Assembly (NCBI GenBank): GCA_020638055.1 | Contig: JACKJH010000002.1 | Span: forward strand, 434,001-498,000 | DNA from: Hyphomicrobiaceae bacterium | Lineage (GTDB): Bacteria; Pseudomonadota; Alphaproteobacteria; Rhizobiales; Hyphomicrobiaceae | DNA: 64,000 bases | Reading direction: 5' to 3' | In this document: positions 55,110 to 62,764 of the stretch, piece after piece | How the letters are laid out: each line of letters starts with the position of its first letter | Position numbering within the stretch: position 1 is the stretch's first letter | The notes under the pieces: generated by a model | What the model was told of the DNA's origin: nothing | The model's database searches: none | The model's input: the letters and a program-made list of their open reading frames with translations, nothing else | Program-made: the position numbers and the translations under genes

Positions 55110-55292
55110 TCAGGCTCGCGGAGCATTGGCAAGATCATTGTCTCGTGCGATCGCAGGTGGTTTCACGACGGCTTCGATCCGACTTTGCCATACGCGTTCC
55201 CGCTGTTGAATTTCGGCAAGCTCTTTGATGCGATTGGTAGCCAGGCGGCGAAAGCGAGAACCGACACCCGATATTTCGGCAGCAACTTTCAA
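55110..55292 (-). CDS. Small GTA-cluster protein, unknown
   Basis: 60 aa, basic, helical (FRRLATNRIKELAEIQQRERVWQSRIEAVVKPP). It has no known family. It starts with TTG that overlaps the stop of the head-tail joining gene (TTGA at 55289-55292), suggesting coupled translation. It may be a remnant of an HK97-gp10-like gene often found at this position in phages, or a chance frame. Confidence 0.4.
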   Translation of the reverse strand: MKVAAEISGVGSRFRRLATNRIKELAEIQQRERVWQSRIEAVVKPPAIARDNDLANAPRA

Positions 55293-55615
55293 AGATCACG
55301 CTCCTCAGCAAAGCACCTCAAAAATCGCCGACGCTCATCAGCGTCAATCGCTGCCCGCACTTCGAACACGCGAGCACCGGAACGAAACCGCATGGATGGG
55401 TTCACACCAGTGCGATATCGGATCCAGATTTCGTGGCTGATATTGCCCGCCAGTTGATCGGAGACTTCCCTTTCCGATCCGCCAGCAGGACGAACTGCCC
55501 CCCACATCTCGCCAATCGCAACCCAGTTTTCCTCAGCACCACCGCAACCGTCATCTGCGCGCACCACCATTTCCAGTGTGAGACGGTGGCGCAAATCTCC
55601 AATCCTTATATCCAT
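55289..55615 (-). CDS. GTA head-tail joining protein gp7 (phage_H_T_join)
   Basis: 108 aa; IGDLRHRLTLEMVVRADDGCGGAEENWVAIGEMWGAVRPAGG and the C-terminal FRSGARVFEVRAAIDADERRRFLRCFAEE fit the SPP1 gp16 / head closure family. Start overlaps the gp6 stop as TAATG. Confidence 0.9.
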   Translation of the reverse strand: MDIRIGDLRHRLTLEMVVRADDGCGGAEENWVAIGEMWGAVRPAGGSEREVSDQLAGNISHEIWIRYRTGVNPSMRFRSGARVFEVRAAIDADERRRFLRCFAEERDL

Positions 55616-56190
55616 TACAATCGAACCGCGCGGTAAGGATGCAACAGCCGGCTTACAGCGTGCGGTACTGCTGTTGAAGGTTTGCCAATCTCCACCGGAT
55701 CGCGATGCTCATACCAATGCGCTATCAACAGCAATAGCGCCTGGCGAACGGGTTCGGGAACGTCATTGGCTGATGCTCCAAATCCGACCTCTAAATCGAT
55801 CTCGATTCCTGCGATAGCCCTCGCAGTTTTTGGCCATACACCGCTCTTTGGAAACATCCGTGCAGGACGTTGGCTGCGATCGATTTCGAATGTCGTTTCA
55901 TCAACAACGCTGGGCGTTCCATCTGCCGCCAGTATACGTACTTCGGTTACGGCACTCACCGGCGAGATCGGAAGCTTTACCACACCGTCGTCCGGCCACT
56001 CATCCAACGCGAGCCGCCAGCTTTGGCTCAGAAGTGCAAGACCGAGCGCAGCCTCGACGTGCAGTCGCGAGGTAAGAATGAGGCTTTGCAACAACGCATC
56101 CTCAGTCGATCCATCAATGCGGACATGCGCTTTTACCTCATCAAGCGAAATGGGCTCAGCGCCAGGTCCACTCAATTGATAAATTCCCAT
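55615..56190 (-). CDS. GTA head-tail connector gp6
   Basis: 191 aa. SLDEVKAHVRIDGSTEDALLQSLILTSRLHVEAALG is the gp6/phiE125 gp8 signature; the C-terminus VRQALLLLIAHWYEHRDPVEIG is typical. Forms the connector ring below the portal. Confidence 0.92.
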   Translation of the reverse strand: MGIYQLSGPGAEPISLDEVKAHVRIDGSTEDALLQSLILTSRLHVEAALGLALLSQSWRLALDEWPDDGVVKLPISPVSAVTEVRILAADGTPSVVDETTFEIDRSQRPARMFPKSGVWPKTARAIAGIEIDLEVGFGASANDVPEPVRQALLLLIAHWYEHRDPVEIGKPSTAVPHAVSRLLHPYRAVRL

Positions 56191-56239
56191 CGCGCGTCAA
56201 CTCCTGTACAGCAACCATCTGGGATACGCATGATAAGGA

Positions 56240-56271
56240 GCGAGGCCGCCCCGGGGATAAGACGGCCTCGC
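56240..56271 (-). promoter_or_regulatory. Hairpin between capsid and connector genes
   Basis: 9-bp perfect stem (56240-56248 with 56263-56271, GCGAGGCCG/CGGCCTCGC) whose loop contains CCCCGGGG. Lies in the 193-bp gap after the capsid stop. No T-run; it may be an attenuator or a 3' end stabiliser giving extra capsid mRNA. Confidence 0.5.
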
Positions 56272-56383
56272 AGTTTCCGCACGGACGGGAGGAAGACCGC
56301 GCGAATTCGAGAAATGCGAAGGGCTCGCCTTCACAGGACACGCCCTCACAAGCAAACATCAACCAGTCTGGTTTTGTTGCCTC

Positions 56384-57613
56384 TTATGCACCAAACCTGA
56401 GCAGCTTGATCGCGTCGAAGTCCTGCACCCCACCACCTACACGCTTGGTCGTATAAAAGAGCACGTAGGGCTTGGCGCTATATGGGTCGCGAAGAACGCG
56501 TATTCCGACACGGTCAACAATCAAGTAGCCGCGACGGAAATCGCCGAATGCGATCGAAAGACTATCAGTGCCGATATCGGGCATGTCTTCAGATTCCGCA
56601 ATCGGGAAGCCCATCAACGTCGGAGCTTGGCCCGGTTCGCTCGATGGTTGCCACAGGTATGTGCCATCGCCATCCTTGAGTTTGCGCACTTGCGCCTGGC
56701 TCGCTCGGTTCATGACGAAATGCGCATTGGCCCGGTAGGCGGATTTCACCGCATAAACCAGGTCAATGAGAACATCGCCTGCGTCAGTGGCTGGAAGTGC
56801 GCCCGCGACGCCGGTTGACAACGTGCCGATGTTGCCCCAGCTCCAACTGCTGTTGTCCACCGTCGGATAGCTCAGGAATCCCTGCGGCTTGTTGATGCCA
56901 TCGCCGCTTACAAAAGCGGTACCCTCTTGTTCCGCGAAGGCGACACGCACTTCTTCCGCCAGCCACCCATCGATATTGACGGCGCTGTCATCGAGCAGAC
57001 TGGCAGTCGCTGCCGGCATCGCGTAAAGTTCCATTGTCGGGAATGCCAATTCCGACAGGGTTGGCGCAGTCGTCTCACTGCGCGCGGCTGCTTCTCCGAC
57101 CCATCCTGTATCAAGTCCGGATACTGCGAACGGCCGCTTGTAGACGGAGCCCGAAACCTGCCTGACACCTGCTATCGCACGGATGGGAGAAATGTCTCGC
57201 AGCGCACGATTGATCGTGGTTTCAGTCTCGCCAGGAACGAGATAACCTCCGTCCGGCTCGGATCCTACCGAAAGCGCTTTGCCCTCAAGCGCCCTTAGGT
57301 TACCGGCCTCTCCGCCGCGCACATAGCCCTCGAAAGCCGCTTTATGCTGAAGCGAAGCGCCGCGCTCGCGCGAACTTTCGCCACGGTCACCAATCGGCGA
57401 GCGATTTGACCTTACATGAATAGCGTCAAGTGCCCGGTCGATCCGTGCCAGCTTCTGCTCCGTCAGGGGATCAGCTACACCTCTTTGCTCAAGTTCTCCA
57501 AGACGCCTGTCGTTGGTCTCCTTGAAATCTTCGAATGCGCGCATGAACTCATCGAAGGCTTGTGCCACATCACCGCCAGCCGACTTCACTTCATGGTCCG
57601 TCACTTCGGTCAT
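56384..57613 (-). CDS. GTA major capsid protein gp5 (HK97 fold)
   Basis: 409 aa. An N-terminal coiled coil (about 1-85, AFDEFMRAFEDFKETNDRRLGELEQRG) acts as scaffold and is cut by the prohead protease. The HK97 core begins near EGKALSVGSEPDGGYLVPGE (about 133-147) and continues with AFVSGDGINKPQGFLSYP. C-terminal GGGVQDFDAIKLLRF is typical. Builds the small GTA head. Confidence 0.95.
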   Translation of the reverse strand: MTEVTDHEVKSAGGDVAQAFDEFMRAFEDFKETNDRRLGELEQRGVADPLTEQKLARIDRALDAIHVRSNRSPIGDRGESSRERGASLQHKAAFEGYVRGGEAGNLRALEGKALSVGSEPDGGYLVPGETETTINRALRDISPIRAIAGVRQVSGSVYKRPFAVSGLDTGWVGEAAARSETTAPTLSELAFPTMELYAMPAATASLLDDSAVNIDGWLAEEVRVAFAEQEGTAFVSGDGINKPQGFLSYPTVDNSSWSWGNIGTLSTGVAGALPATDAGDVLIDLVYAVKSAYRANAHFVMNRASQAQVRKLKDGDGTYLWQPSSEPGQAPTLMGFPIAESEDMPDIGTDSLSIAFGDFRRGYLIVDRVGIRVLRDPYSAKPYVLFYTTKRVGGGVQDFDAIKLLRFGA

Positions 57614-57651
57614 GAATCTGCTCTCCTATTTGCAATGGTTTCGGGATTGCG

Positions 57652-58359
57652 TCAGCGAACGCTACGCTGAAGACGGCTCGTGGCTTCACGTATCCGCGTT
57701 GCCAGGTTGACGTTCGCACCTAGCCCTCCACCCGCGTCCCGCAGAGCTTGGAGACCTTTCATACCCTCACGCATCAATGCGCGAGCTTGTGACCGCGTGA
57801 GCCCAGCATCCCGCGTGAGCCAGCGTTCAAATTCTCGTTCCGTGGGCACCTCGCCAGCGAACGGCATTGGCTTGAAACCGCTCACGCGTGCGTCCGGCAA
57901 CATTGGAAACGTCACAACGGAAATTTCCCAAAGATCGATTTTCTCCAGCCAGCGGATGCCGGACCTGGGATCGCGTCGCGCCTTCACGGCCTTGAACCCG
58001 ATCGACAGGCCATCAAGCGCACCCGCTCGCATGAGTGAAAGCACCTCTCGCGCCTTCTCGACATCTTTCATCAGCCGACCACGTGCAAGAAGACCCTTGG
58101 AATCCTGCTTGATCTCATGCCAAACCCCGATGGGCTGGGACGGATCGTGCTGGAACAACATCCTGACACCATGCGCGCCTCGTTTTTCCAAGGTTTCAGT
58201 GAATGCACCGCGCAACACCACGTCCCGGCTCAGGTCTTCGCGACCAAAAAGGCTGGCATATCCAGCAAAGGCGCCATCATCATCAACGCTCTTCAAGTCC
58301 AGCGGCATGAATTTCGCCTCGGCACCTCTTCGCACGCATGCGTCATCGTGATCTGCCAT
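57652..58359 (-). CDS. GTA prohead protease gp4 (HK97 family)
   Basis: 235 aa. Start at 58359 (MADHDDACVRRG) with AAAGG seven bases upstream; the frame extends 12 codons further. Protease motifs: FAGYASLFGREDLSRDVVLRGAF, catalytic His in MLFQHDPSQPIG and Ser in GALDGLSIGFK. A long C-terminal helix is rich in Arg. Confidence 0.93.
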   Translation of the reverse strand: MADHDDACVRRGAEAKFMPLDLKSVDDDGAFAGYASLFGREDLSRDVVLRGAFTETLEKRGAHGVRMLFQHDPSQPIGVWHEIKQDSKGLLARGRLMKDVEKAREVLSLMRAGALDGLSIGFKAVKARRDPRSGIRWLEKIDLWEISVVTFPMLPDARVSGFKPMPFAGEVPTEREFERWLTRDAGLTRSQARALMREGMKGLQALRDAGGGLGANVNLATRIREATSRLQRSVR

Positions 58360-58460
58360 CAGCAAACCTTTCAACCGAACCGTCATTTTTTCCAACCCAA
58401 CAACTTGCGCAACCGACTACAGCGGTTCAGACCGCAAGCACAAAACCGGATTTTTCCGCA

Positions 58461-59699
58461 TTACTCGGCTGCATGACCGGCAACGGAATTCGCGCTTTCA
58501 GCCGCGGCAATCTCGTCGGCATGCAACGGCCCATATCCTGCTGCGGCGCGCTTTTCATCCGGCGTCAGGAAAGTTGCCCGTTCAAGTCTTCGCCAGAGCT
58601 GATCACGTTCACCAGACAGTGCCTCTACCTGATCCAAATCTGGTCGCAATTCCAGCCCACCACCCCATGCGGGTGAAAGCCATGCGGACATCGCCTTTGC
58701 CGTCCGAGTCACAAGCGGCAAGACGGTCTGGCGCCAGAATGAACGGCTAGCCTCTTGATAGTTCGAATAGGTGTTGTCACCTGGAATACCCAGCAACATC
58801 GGCGGCACGCCAAGCGCAAGTGCGATTTCTCTGGCCGCACCATTTTTGGCCTCGACGAAATCCATGTCCTTCGGGCTAAGGCTCAGTTGTTTCCAGTCGA
58901 GTCCGCCTTCCAGCAGCATAGGGCGTCCGGCCCTGCGCGTACCTTGAAAACCGATCTCGAGTTCATCCTTCAAACGCTGGAATTGCTCCTCGGTCAGTTG
59001 CCCTTCTCGCGAAGCATAGACAAGCGCTCCAGACGGCCTTGCGGAGTTGTCGAGCAGTGCCTTGTTCCACTTTGCCGCTTGGTTGTGAATATCGATTGCC
59101 GCCGCAGCAGCTTCAATCGGACTCATGCCGTAGTGATCGTTGGCAGGATGAAAAAGACGCACGTGAAGCACCGCACGCACACCGTCGACCACTTCACCCT
59201 GCAGCCTTACCGCGCGACCGCCCACACTGTATTCAAAGCCATCCGGCCAGCCATCACTTCCCGGAATCACTTTCATCCGGTCAGGGCGCAACGCGTGCAA
59301 CTCGCGCAACACGCCGTCGACACCGACCGCCTCTACATATGCGTTACCGGCAACCAACAGGTACCCGTACCAGCTTTCAAAAAAATCGGCGCTCGTATTG
59401 TCGAGGCTCGGGCGCGAAATGAGATCGAGAAAAGGGTGTGTTTCGACCTCGCTCGTGCCTTCATATAGCAACAGTGGTATCGAAGCGGCTGCCTCTGCCA
59501 CCATTCGCACCGACCGATAGACGATTGCGTTTTGCATGAAACCTTCACGCGCGAACGCTGCATAATCGCGTGGCGTCCACACTGGTTGCCCCAATTGCTC
59601 CACAGCAACCAGGCGATGGGCTTTGCTCGCCTTCGTGGCCAGGTCGCTTCTGGTCCGCCGCGGCAACAAACGTTCCAGTGCGTTAGTCATGCGCGACAT
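58461..59699 (-). CDS. GTA portal protein gp3 (HK97 family)
   Basis: 412 aa. Start at 59699 (MSRMTNALERLLPRRTRSD) with AAGGA eight bases upstream; the upstream part of the frame has no similarity. Core motifs WYGYLLVAGNAYVEAVG, HALRPDRMKVIPG and LALGVPPMLLGIPGDNTYSNYQEA are typical portal features. Dodecameric DNA entry ring. Confidence 0.95.
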   Translation of the reverse strand: MSRMTNALERLLPRRTRSDLATKASKAHRLVAVEQLGQPVWTPRDYAAFAREGFMQNAIVYRSVRMVAEAAASIPLLLYEGTSEVETHPFLDLISRPSLDNTSADFFESWYGYLLVAGNAYVEAVGVDGVLRELHALRPDRMKVIPGSDGWPDGFEYSVGGRAVRLQGEVVDGVRAVLHVRLFHPANDHYGMSPIEAAAAAIDIHNQAAKWNKALLDNSARPSGALVYASREGQLTEEQFQRLKDELEIGFQGTRRAGRPMLLEGGLDWKQLSLSPKDMDFVEAKNGAAREIALALGVPPMLLGIPGDNTYSNYQEASRSFWRQTVLPLVTRTAKAMSAWLSPAWGGGLELRPDLDQVEALSGERDQLWRRLERATFLTPDEKRAAAGYGPLHADEIAAAESANSVAGHAAE

Positions 59700-59817
59700 A
59701 CATATCGTCCTTATAGTTGGCGAAGTACAACGGATTTGCAGTTTTTCTCGGCCTGCCATTCAAGGCTGAATGCTCTCACATGTGGCGTGCAAAAGCGTCT
59801 CGCGTTTGCGCCTCACA

Positions 59818-59919
59818 GAGCCCATTCCGATCCGATTTCATCGGACCGGCGCTCTAGCTTTTTGGTTTGGTCGCATTTTCTGCGACGAACCGGCGGCCAC
59901 TTCGTCGGAAAATGCTCTA
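59818..59919. repeat. RIME1-like repeat, copy 5, inside the GTA operon
   Basis: 100-bp element: palindrome 59818-59854, TA, second module 59857-59917, TA. The left flank is CA instead of TA. Sits in the 248-bp gap between the large terminase and portal genes, so it would be part of the GTA mRNA. Confidence 0.88.
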
Positions 59920-59947
59920 GCACCGAAAGCGATCGTCGTACCCTGCA

Positions 59948-61318
59948 TTACAGACGGCGTATCCAGGGCCTTGGCGGAGGTCGCAAAGGAGGTGGTGGAT
60001 CGATGAGCAGATCCGTTACCGCCCAGACAAGTGCATCAAGCCTATCCGGGCTGCGCCCACCCACACGTCCATCGGTCCCGAACGCACAGAGCTGTTCTTC
60101 AAGTTCGTTGAACCGGCCAACATGCACCACCCGCCCCTCTGCATAGAGTGCAGCTACCGGTTCGGCGCGAAGCCACTTGCCGCGTGTTGCCCGAACCGTC
60201 CTGACCGGCATTGCCGCATCGATTTGCTTGAGCACCGTCACGACAAGATCACCGCCTTGATTGACCTCAGCCACCACGCGATCTGCGTTGTGATCACGAT
60301 AGGCAGCCCGCGCCGCGCGCGCCCACACATTCGGTTCGCGCCCCTGCAATGTCCTGTCGTCAATCACATACACGCGCCCATCCTCGCCACGCCCGGCTAC
60401 GACGATCCCGCACGCATCAGACTGCGCCGTCGCGGTCACAGGCGGATCGACCGCCACAACTATGGTCTTCAATTCGGGCGCTTCATCGATGCGCTGATCC
60501 TCAATCCAATCGCGCCGCCAAAGGCCGCCTGCAAAGTTTTCTATAATCTCGCCGTCCAGTTCCTGGCGACCGAGCAGCGAACCCTGGTAGCGGCGTTGCA
60601 TTTCAACGACGAATGACGGTGCCAGGTTGTCGGCATTGTCAGATGTTGCCGCTCGCGTTACCACCGTTGCGGCATCCGCCAAGATCGACTTTAAAAGTGG
60701 CAACGGGCGCGGCGTGGTTGTGACCACCGCCTGCGGCACCTCGCCGAGGCGCAAAGCAAACTGAAGCATGTCCCACGTTGCCTCTGCATTGCGCCATTTG
60801 CAAAGCTCATCGCACCATGCGGCGGTGAATTGGGGTCCGCGCAAGCCATCAGGACTCTCTGCTGAGAATATTTCTGCTACTGCTCCGTTGGGCCAGACGA
60901 CCTGACCTTTGGATGCCTCAAAACGTGGTCGCTCATGGTCGTTGTGCACGGCCAGAAGTCCCGAAACGCCTTCCACCATAACCCGTCGCACGTCACCAAT
61001 CGTTTCGCCCACAAGTGCTATGCGCGCTGCAGGTTGCGATGCGACCGGCGCGATACCCAGTGCCTTCGCCCTAACCCATTCGGCACCAGCCCGGGTCTTG
61101 CCAGCGCCGCGACCGCCGAGGATCACCCATACGCGCCATTCAGCGCCGAGTGGCGTCAAGACAGGCGGAAGTTGATCGTCTCTCGCCCAAATCTGCCAGT
61201 CACCCAGCAGGAACGAAAGGTCTTCTTCAGATAGCCCGGCGACAAGCGTTGCAAGCTCATCGGCACTGGAGCAACCTTTGAATGCGCGCCGCAAGCTCCT
61301 GGCGGCGGCGCTCCGCAT
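59948..61318 (-). CDS. GTA terminase large subunit gp2
   Basis: About 456 aa. ATPase motor with Walker A ILGGRGAGKTRAGAEW (about 65-80) and a C-terminal RNase H-like nuclease domain (IVVAVDPPVTATAQSDACGIVVAGR, acidic residues in VYVIDDRTL and DRLDALVWAVTDL). GTA terminases package random host DNA headful. The start is uncertain: 61318 (AGGAG just upstream) is used; 61345 and 61399 are alternatives, all overlapping the small terminase gene. Confidence 0.93.
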   Translation of the reverse strand: MRSAAARSLRRAFKGCSSADELATLVAGLSEEDLSFLLGDWQIWARDDQLPPVLTPLGAEWRVWVILGGRGAGKTRAGAEWVRAKALGIAPVASQPAARIALVGETIGDVRRVMVEGVSGLLAVHNDHERPRFEASKGQVVWPNGAVAEIFSAESPDGLRGPQFTAAWCDELCKWRNAEATWDMLQFALRLGEVPQAVVTTTPRPLPLLKSILADAATVVTRAATSDNADNLAPSFVVEMQRRYQGSLLGRQELDGEIIENFAGGLWRRDWIEDQRIDEAPELKTIVVAVDPPVTATAQSDACGIVVAGRGEDGRVYVIDDRTLQGREPNVWARAARAAYRDHNADRVVAEVNQGGDLVVTVLKQIDAAMPVRTVRATRGKWLRAEPVAALYAEGRVVHVGRFNELEEQLCAFGTDGRVGGRSPDRLDALVWAVTDLLIDPPPPLRPPPRPWIRRL

Positions 61319-61808
61319 CGGCTCCTGACCGCGGCCGTTTGCCATTCTTGCGTCCACTCCTGCCGGTAATCTTGCCCTCATAGTCAGATAGCTTTTCAAG
61401 GCTCCTGACCAATGTGTTCAACGTCCGCGTCGTGCGTTCGCTATCAACTGCGGTGTTGTCACCGCCTGCAGCCATTCTTGCTTCGATCGCGCTCAGTTTG
61501 TTTTCCATCGCTTCAAACAACCTCTCCGCCATTGCCCGCCGCGCCGCGCCACGCGTTTTTGACGTTCTGACTGGAACCATGGACGTTGGCTGGTTGTCCT
61601 CGCTGCGGGCTGACGCAGTCGAATCAGCATCGCCACCGGAAGAACGCGGACGCTTTCTGCCTCCACGCGGCGACCAGCCCTCCCGCCGCGCATGTGCGGT
61701 GATTTTCTGATGCGAAATTCCGTAGCGCTCAGCGATCTTGCCCAGGGGCTGGTGACCCTCCGACCACAAACGCGCGATTTCCCGCCATGTCTCCTGATCG
61801 AGTGACAT
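61257..61808 (-). CDS. GTA small terminase-like protein gp1
   Basis: 183 aa. Start at 61808 (MSLDQETWREIARLW) with GGAG upstream. N-terminal helix-turn-helix (IARLWSEGHQPLGKIAERYGISHQKITAHARREGW, about 10-45), a low-complexity Arg/Ser linker, and a C-terminal helical region (ALSAIEARMAAG-like, LNTLVRSLEKLSDYEGK) that would oligomerise. First gene of the GTA cluster. Confidence 0.85.
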   Translation of the reverse strand: MSLDQETWREIARLWSEGHQPLGKIAERYGISHQKITAHARREGWSPRGGRKRPRSSGGDADSTASARSEDNQPTSMVPVRTSKTRGAARRAMAERLFEAMENKLSAIEARMAAGGDNTAVDSERTTRTLNTLVRSLEKLSDYEGKITGRSGRKNGKRPRSGADAERRRQELAARIQRLLQCR

Positions 61809-61868
61809 GCCGCTCCAGAACCGTATCCAAAAAGAAAAAACGCCAGAGTGGGAAGCATCCGCTGCCAC

Positions 61869-62064
61869 TTCTCGCGTTGTACAGAAACATTACATGCGCA
61901 CCGCCCCGGTGTCAACAGTAAAAAATCAATAAATATAATTTGTCTAAGTAACTATCATGTATTTCAAACATGAATTGAAAATAAAACTGAACATTCTTCC
62001 ATGATATTCCATTGCCGTGGATAAATATTTCCTTTCGCGATGCAAGCGCACCGGCCACTCCAAA
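61869..62064 (-). promoter_or_regulatory. AT-rich region upstream of the GTA cluster
   Basis: Markedly AT-rich stretch (about 61920-62010) unlike its surroundings, between ycgN and the first GTA gene. Contains inverted repeats CATGT-N7-ACATG (61956-61972) and TTTCAA-N7-TTGAAA (61962-61980). The most likely place for the GTA promoter and its activator site (GafA in Rhodobacter), but no known consensus could be checked. Confidence 0.45.
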
Positions 62065-62607
62065 TCAAGAATCATCGAAGTCACTGATAATAAAGCGATG
62101 ATAGGCGTCTTCCCTGGCACTGTTCTCGCTCAACGCCCAGCCGCGCACTGAAATACCGGCCTGATGGACGGTTTCAGCACTTCCAGAAACGAGCGGGTGC
62201 CACCAGGCCAGATCGCGTCCTTCATCAAGTCTGCGGTATGCACATGTGCGCGGCAACCAATTCAGCGAACGCACGGTTGCCAAGTCGATGCTCAAACAAT
62301 CGGGCATCTTGTCATGGCGGTTTGCATAATCAGTACAACGGCATGAACCGATATCTAAAAGTGCGCAGGCAAGTCGGGTCAGATGCACGTCTCCGTTGTC
62401 TTCATCTTCCAGTTTGACAAGGCAGCAACGGCCGCAGCCGTCACACAAACTTTCCCATTCAGACTCCGTCATCTCGTCCAGCGTTTTCTCCTGCCAGAAC
62501 GGTAATTCAGCCTCATCTTTTTCAATTGTGGTCAACGGGCCCTCGCGGTTGCGTGTATCTGAGGTATAAATAACCACATTCTTATCGAAAATTGAGTCGG
62601 AACTCAT
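62065..62607 (-). CDS. YcgN-family cysteine cluster protein (UPF0260)
   Basis: 180 aa. The CxxCxxCC cluster CDGCGRCC (about 55-62), further Cys in ACALLDIGSCRCTDYANR and CLSIDLATVRSLNWLPRTCAY are the family pattern; probably binds a metal or Fe-S cluster. Start MSSDSIFDKNVV at 62607 is longer at the N-terminus than E. coli YcgN (about 150 aa), so a later start is possible. Function unknown. Divergent from the penicillin-binding protein gene. Confidence 0.88.
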   Translation of the reverse strand: MSSDSIFDKNVVIYTSDTRNREGPLTTIEKDEAELPFWQEKTLDEMTESEWESLCDGCGRCCLVKLEDEDNGDVHLTRLACALLDIGSCRCTDYANRHDKMPDCLSIDLATVRSLNWLPRTCAYRRLDEGRDLAWWHPLVSGSAETVHQAGISVRGWALSENSAREDAYHRFIISDFDDS

Positions 62608-62764
62608 TTAAGCCGTCTTTGCTGAACGCGCCAGCTATGGCAGGAACGCTCTGCATTGACCGTTTTCCTACCCACTTCTAAGTGGACACTTGGGGACGGG
62701 CGTCGGCAGCGGCCGGCCGGTTTGAGATGGCAGAACTGCCTAGCCACAACACGGGGCATTTGGT

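Noticed and set aside
56156..56362. 68-codon frame between capsid and gp6 genes
   Set aside because: Overlaps the gp6 start and the hairpin, has no ribosome-binding site and resembles no GTA protein.
45282..61808. Interpretation of the phage-like genes as an integrated prophage
   Set aside because: No integrase, repressor, replication or attachment site is seen, and gene order and sizes match RcGTA.
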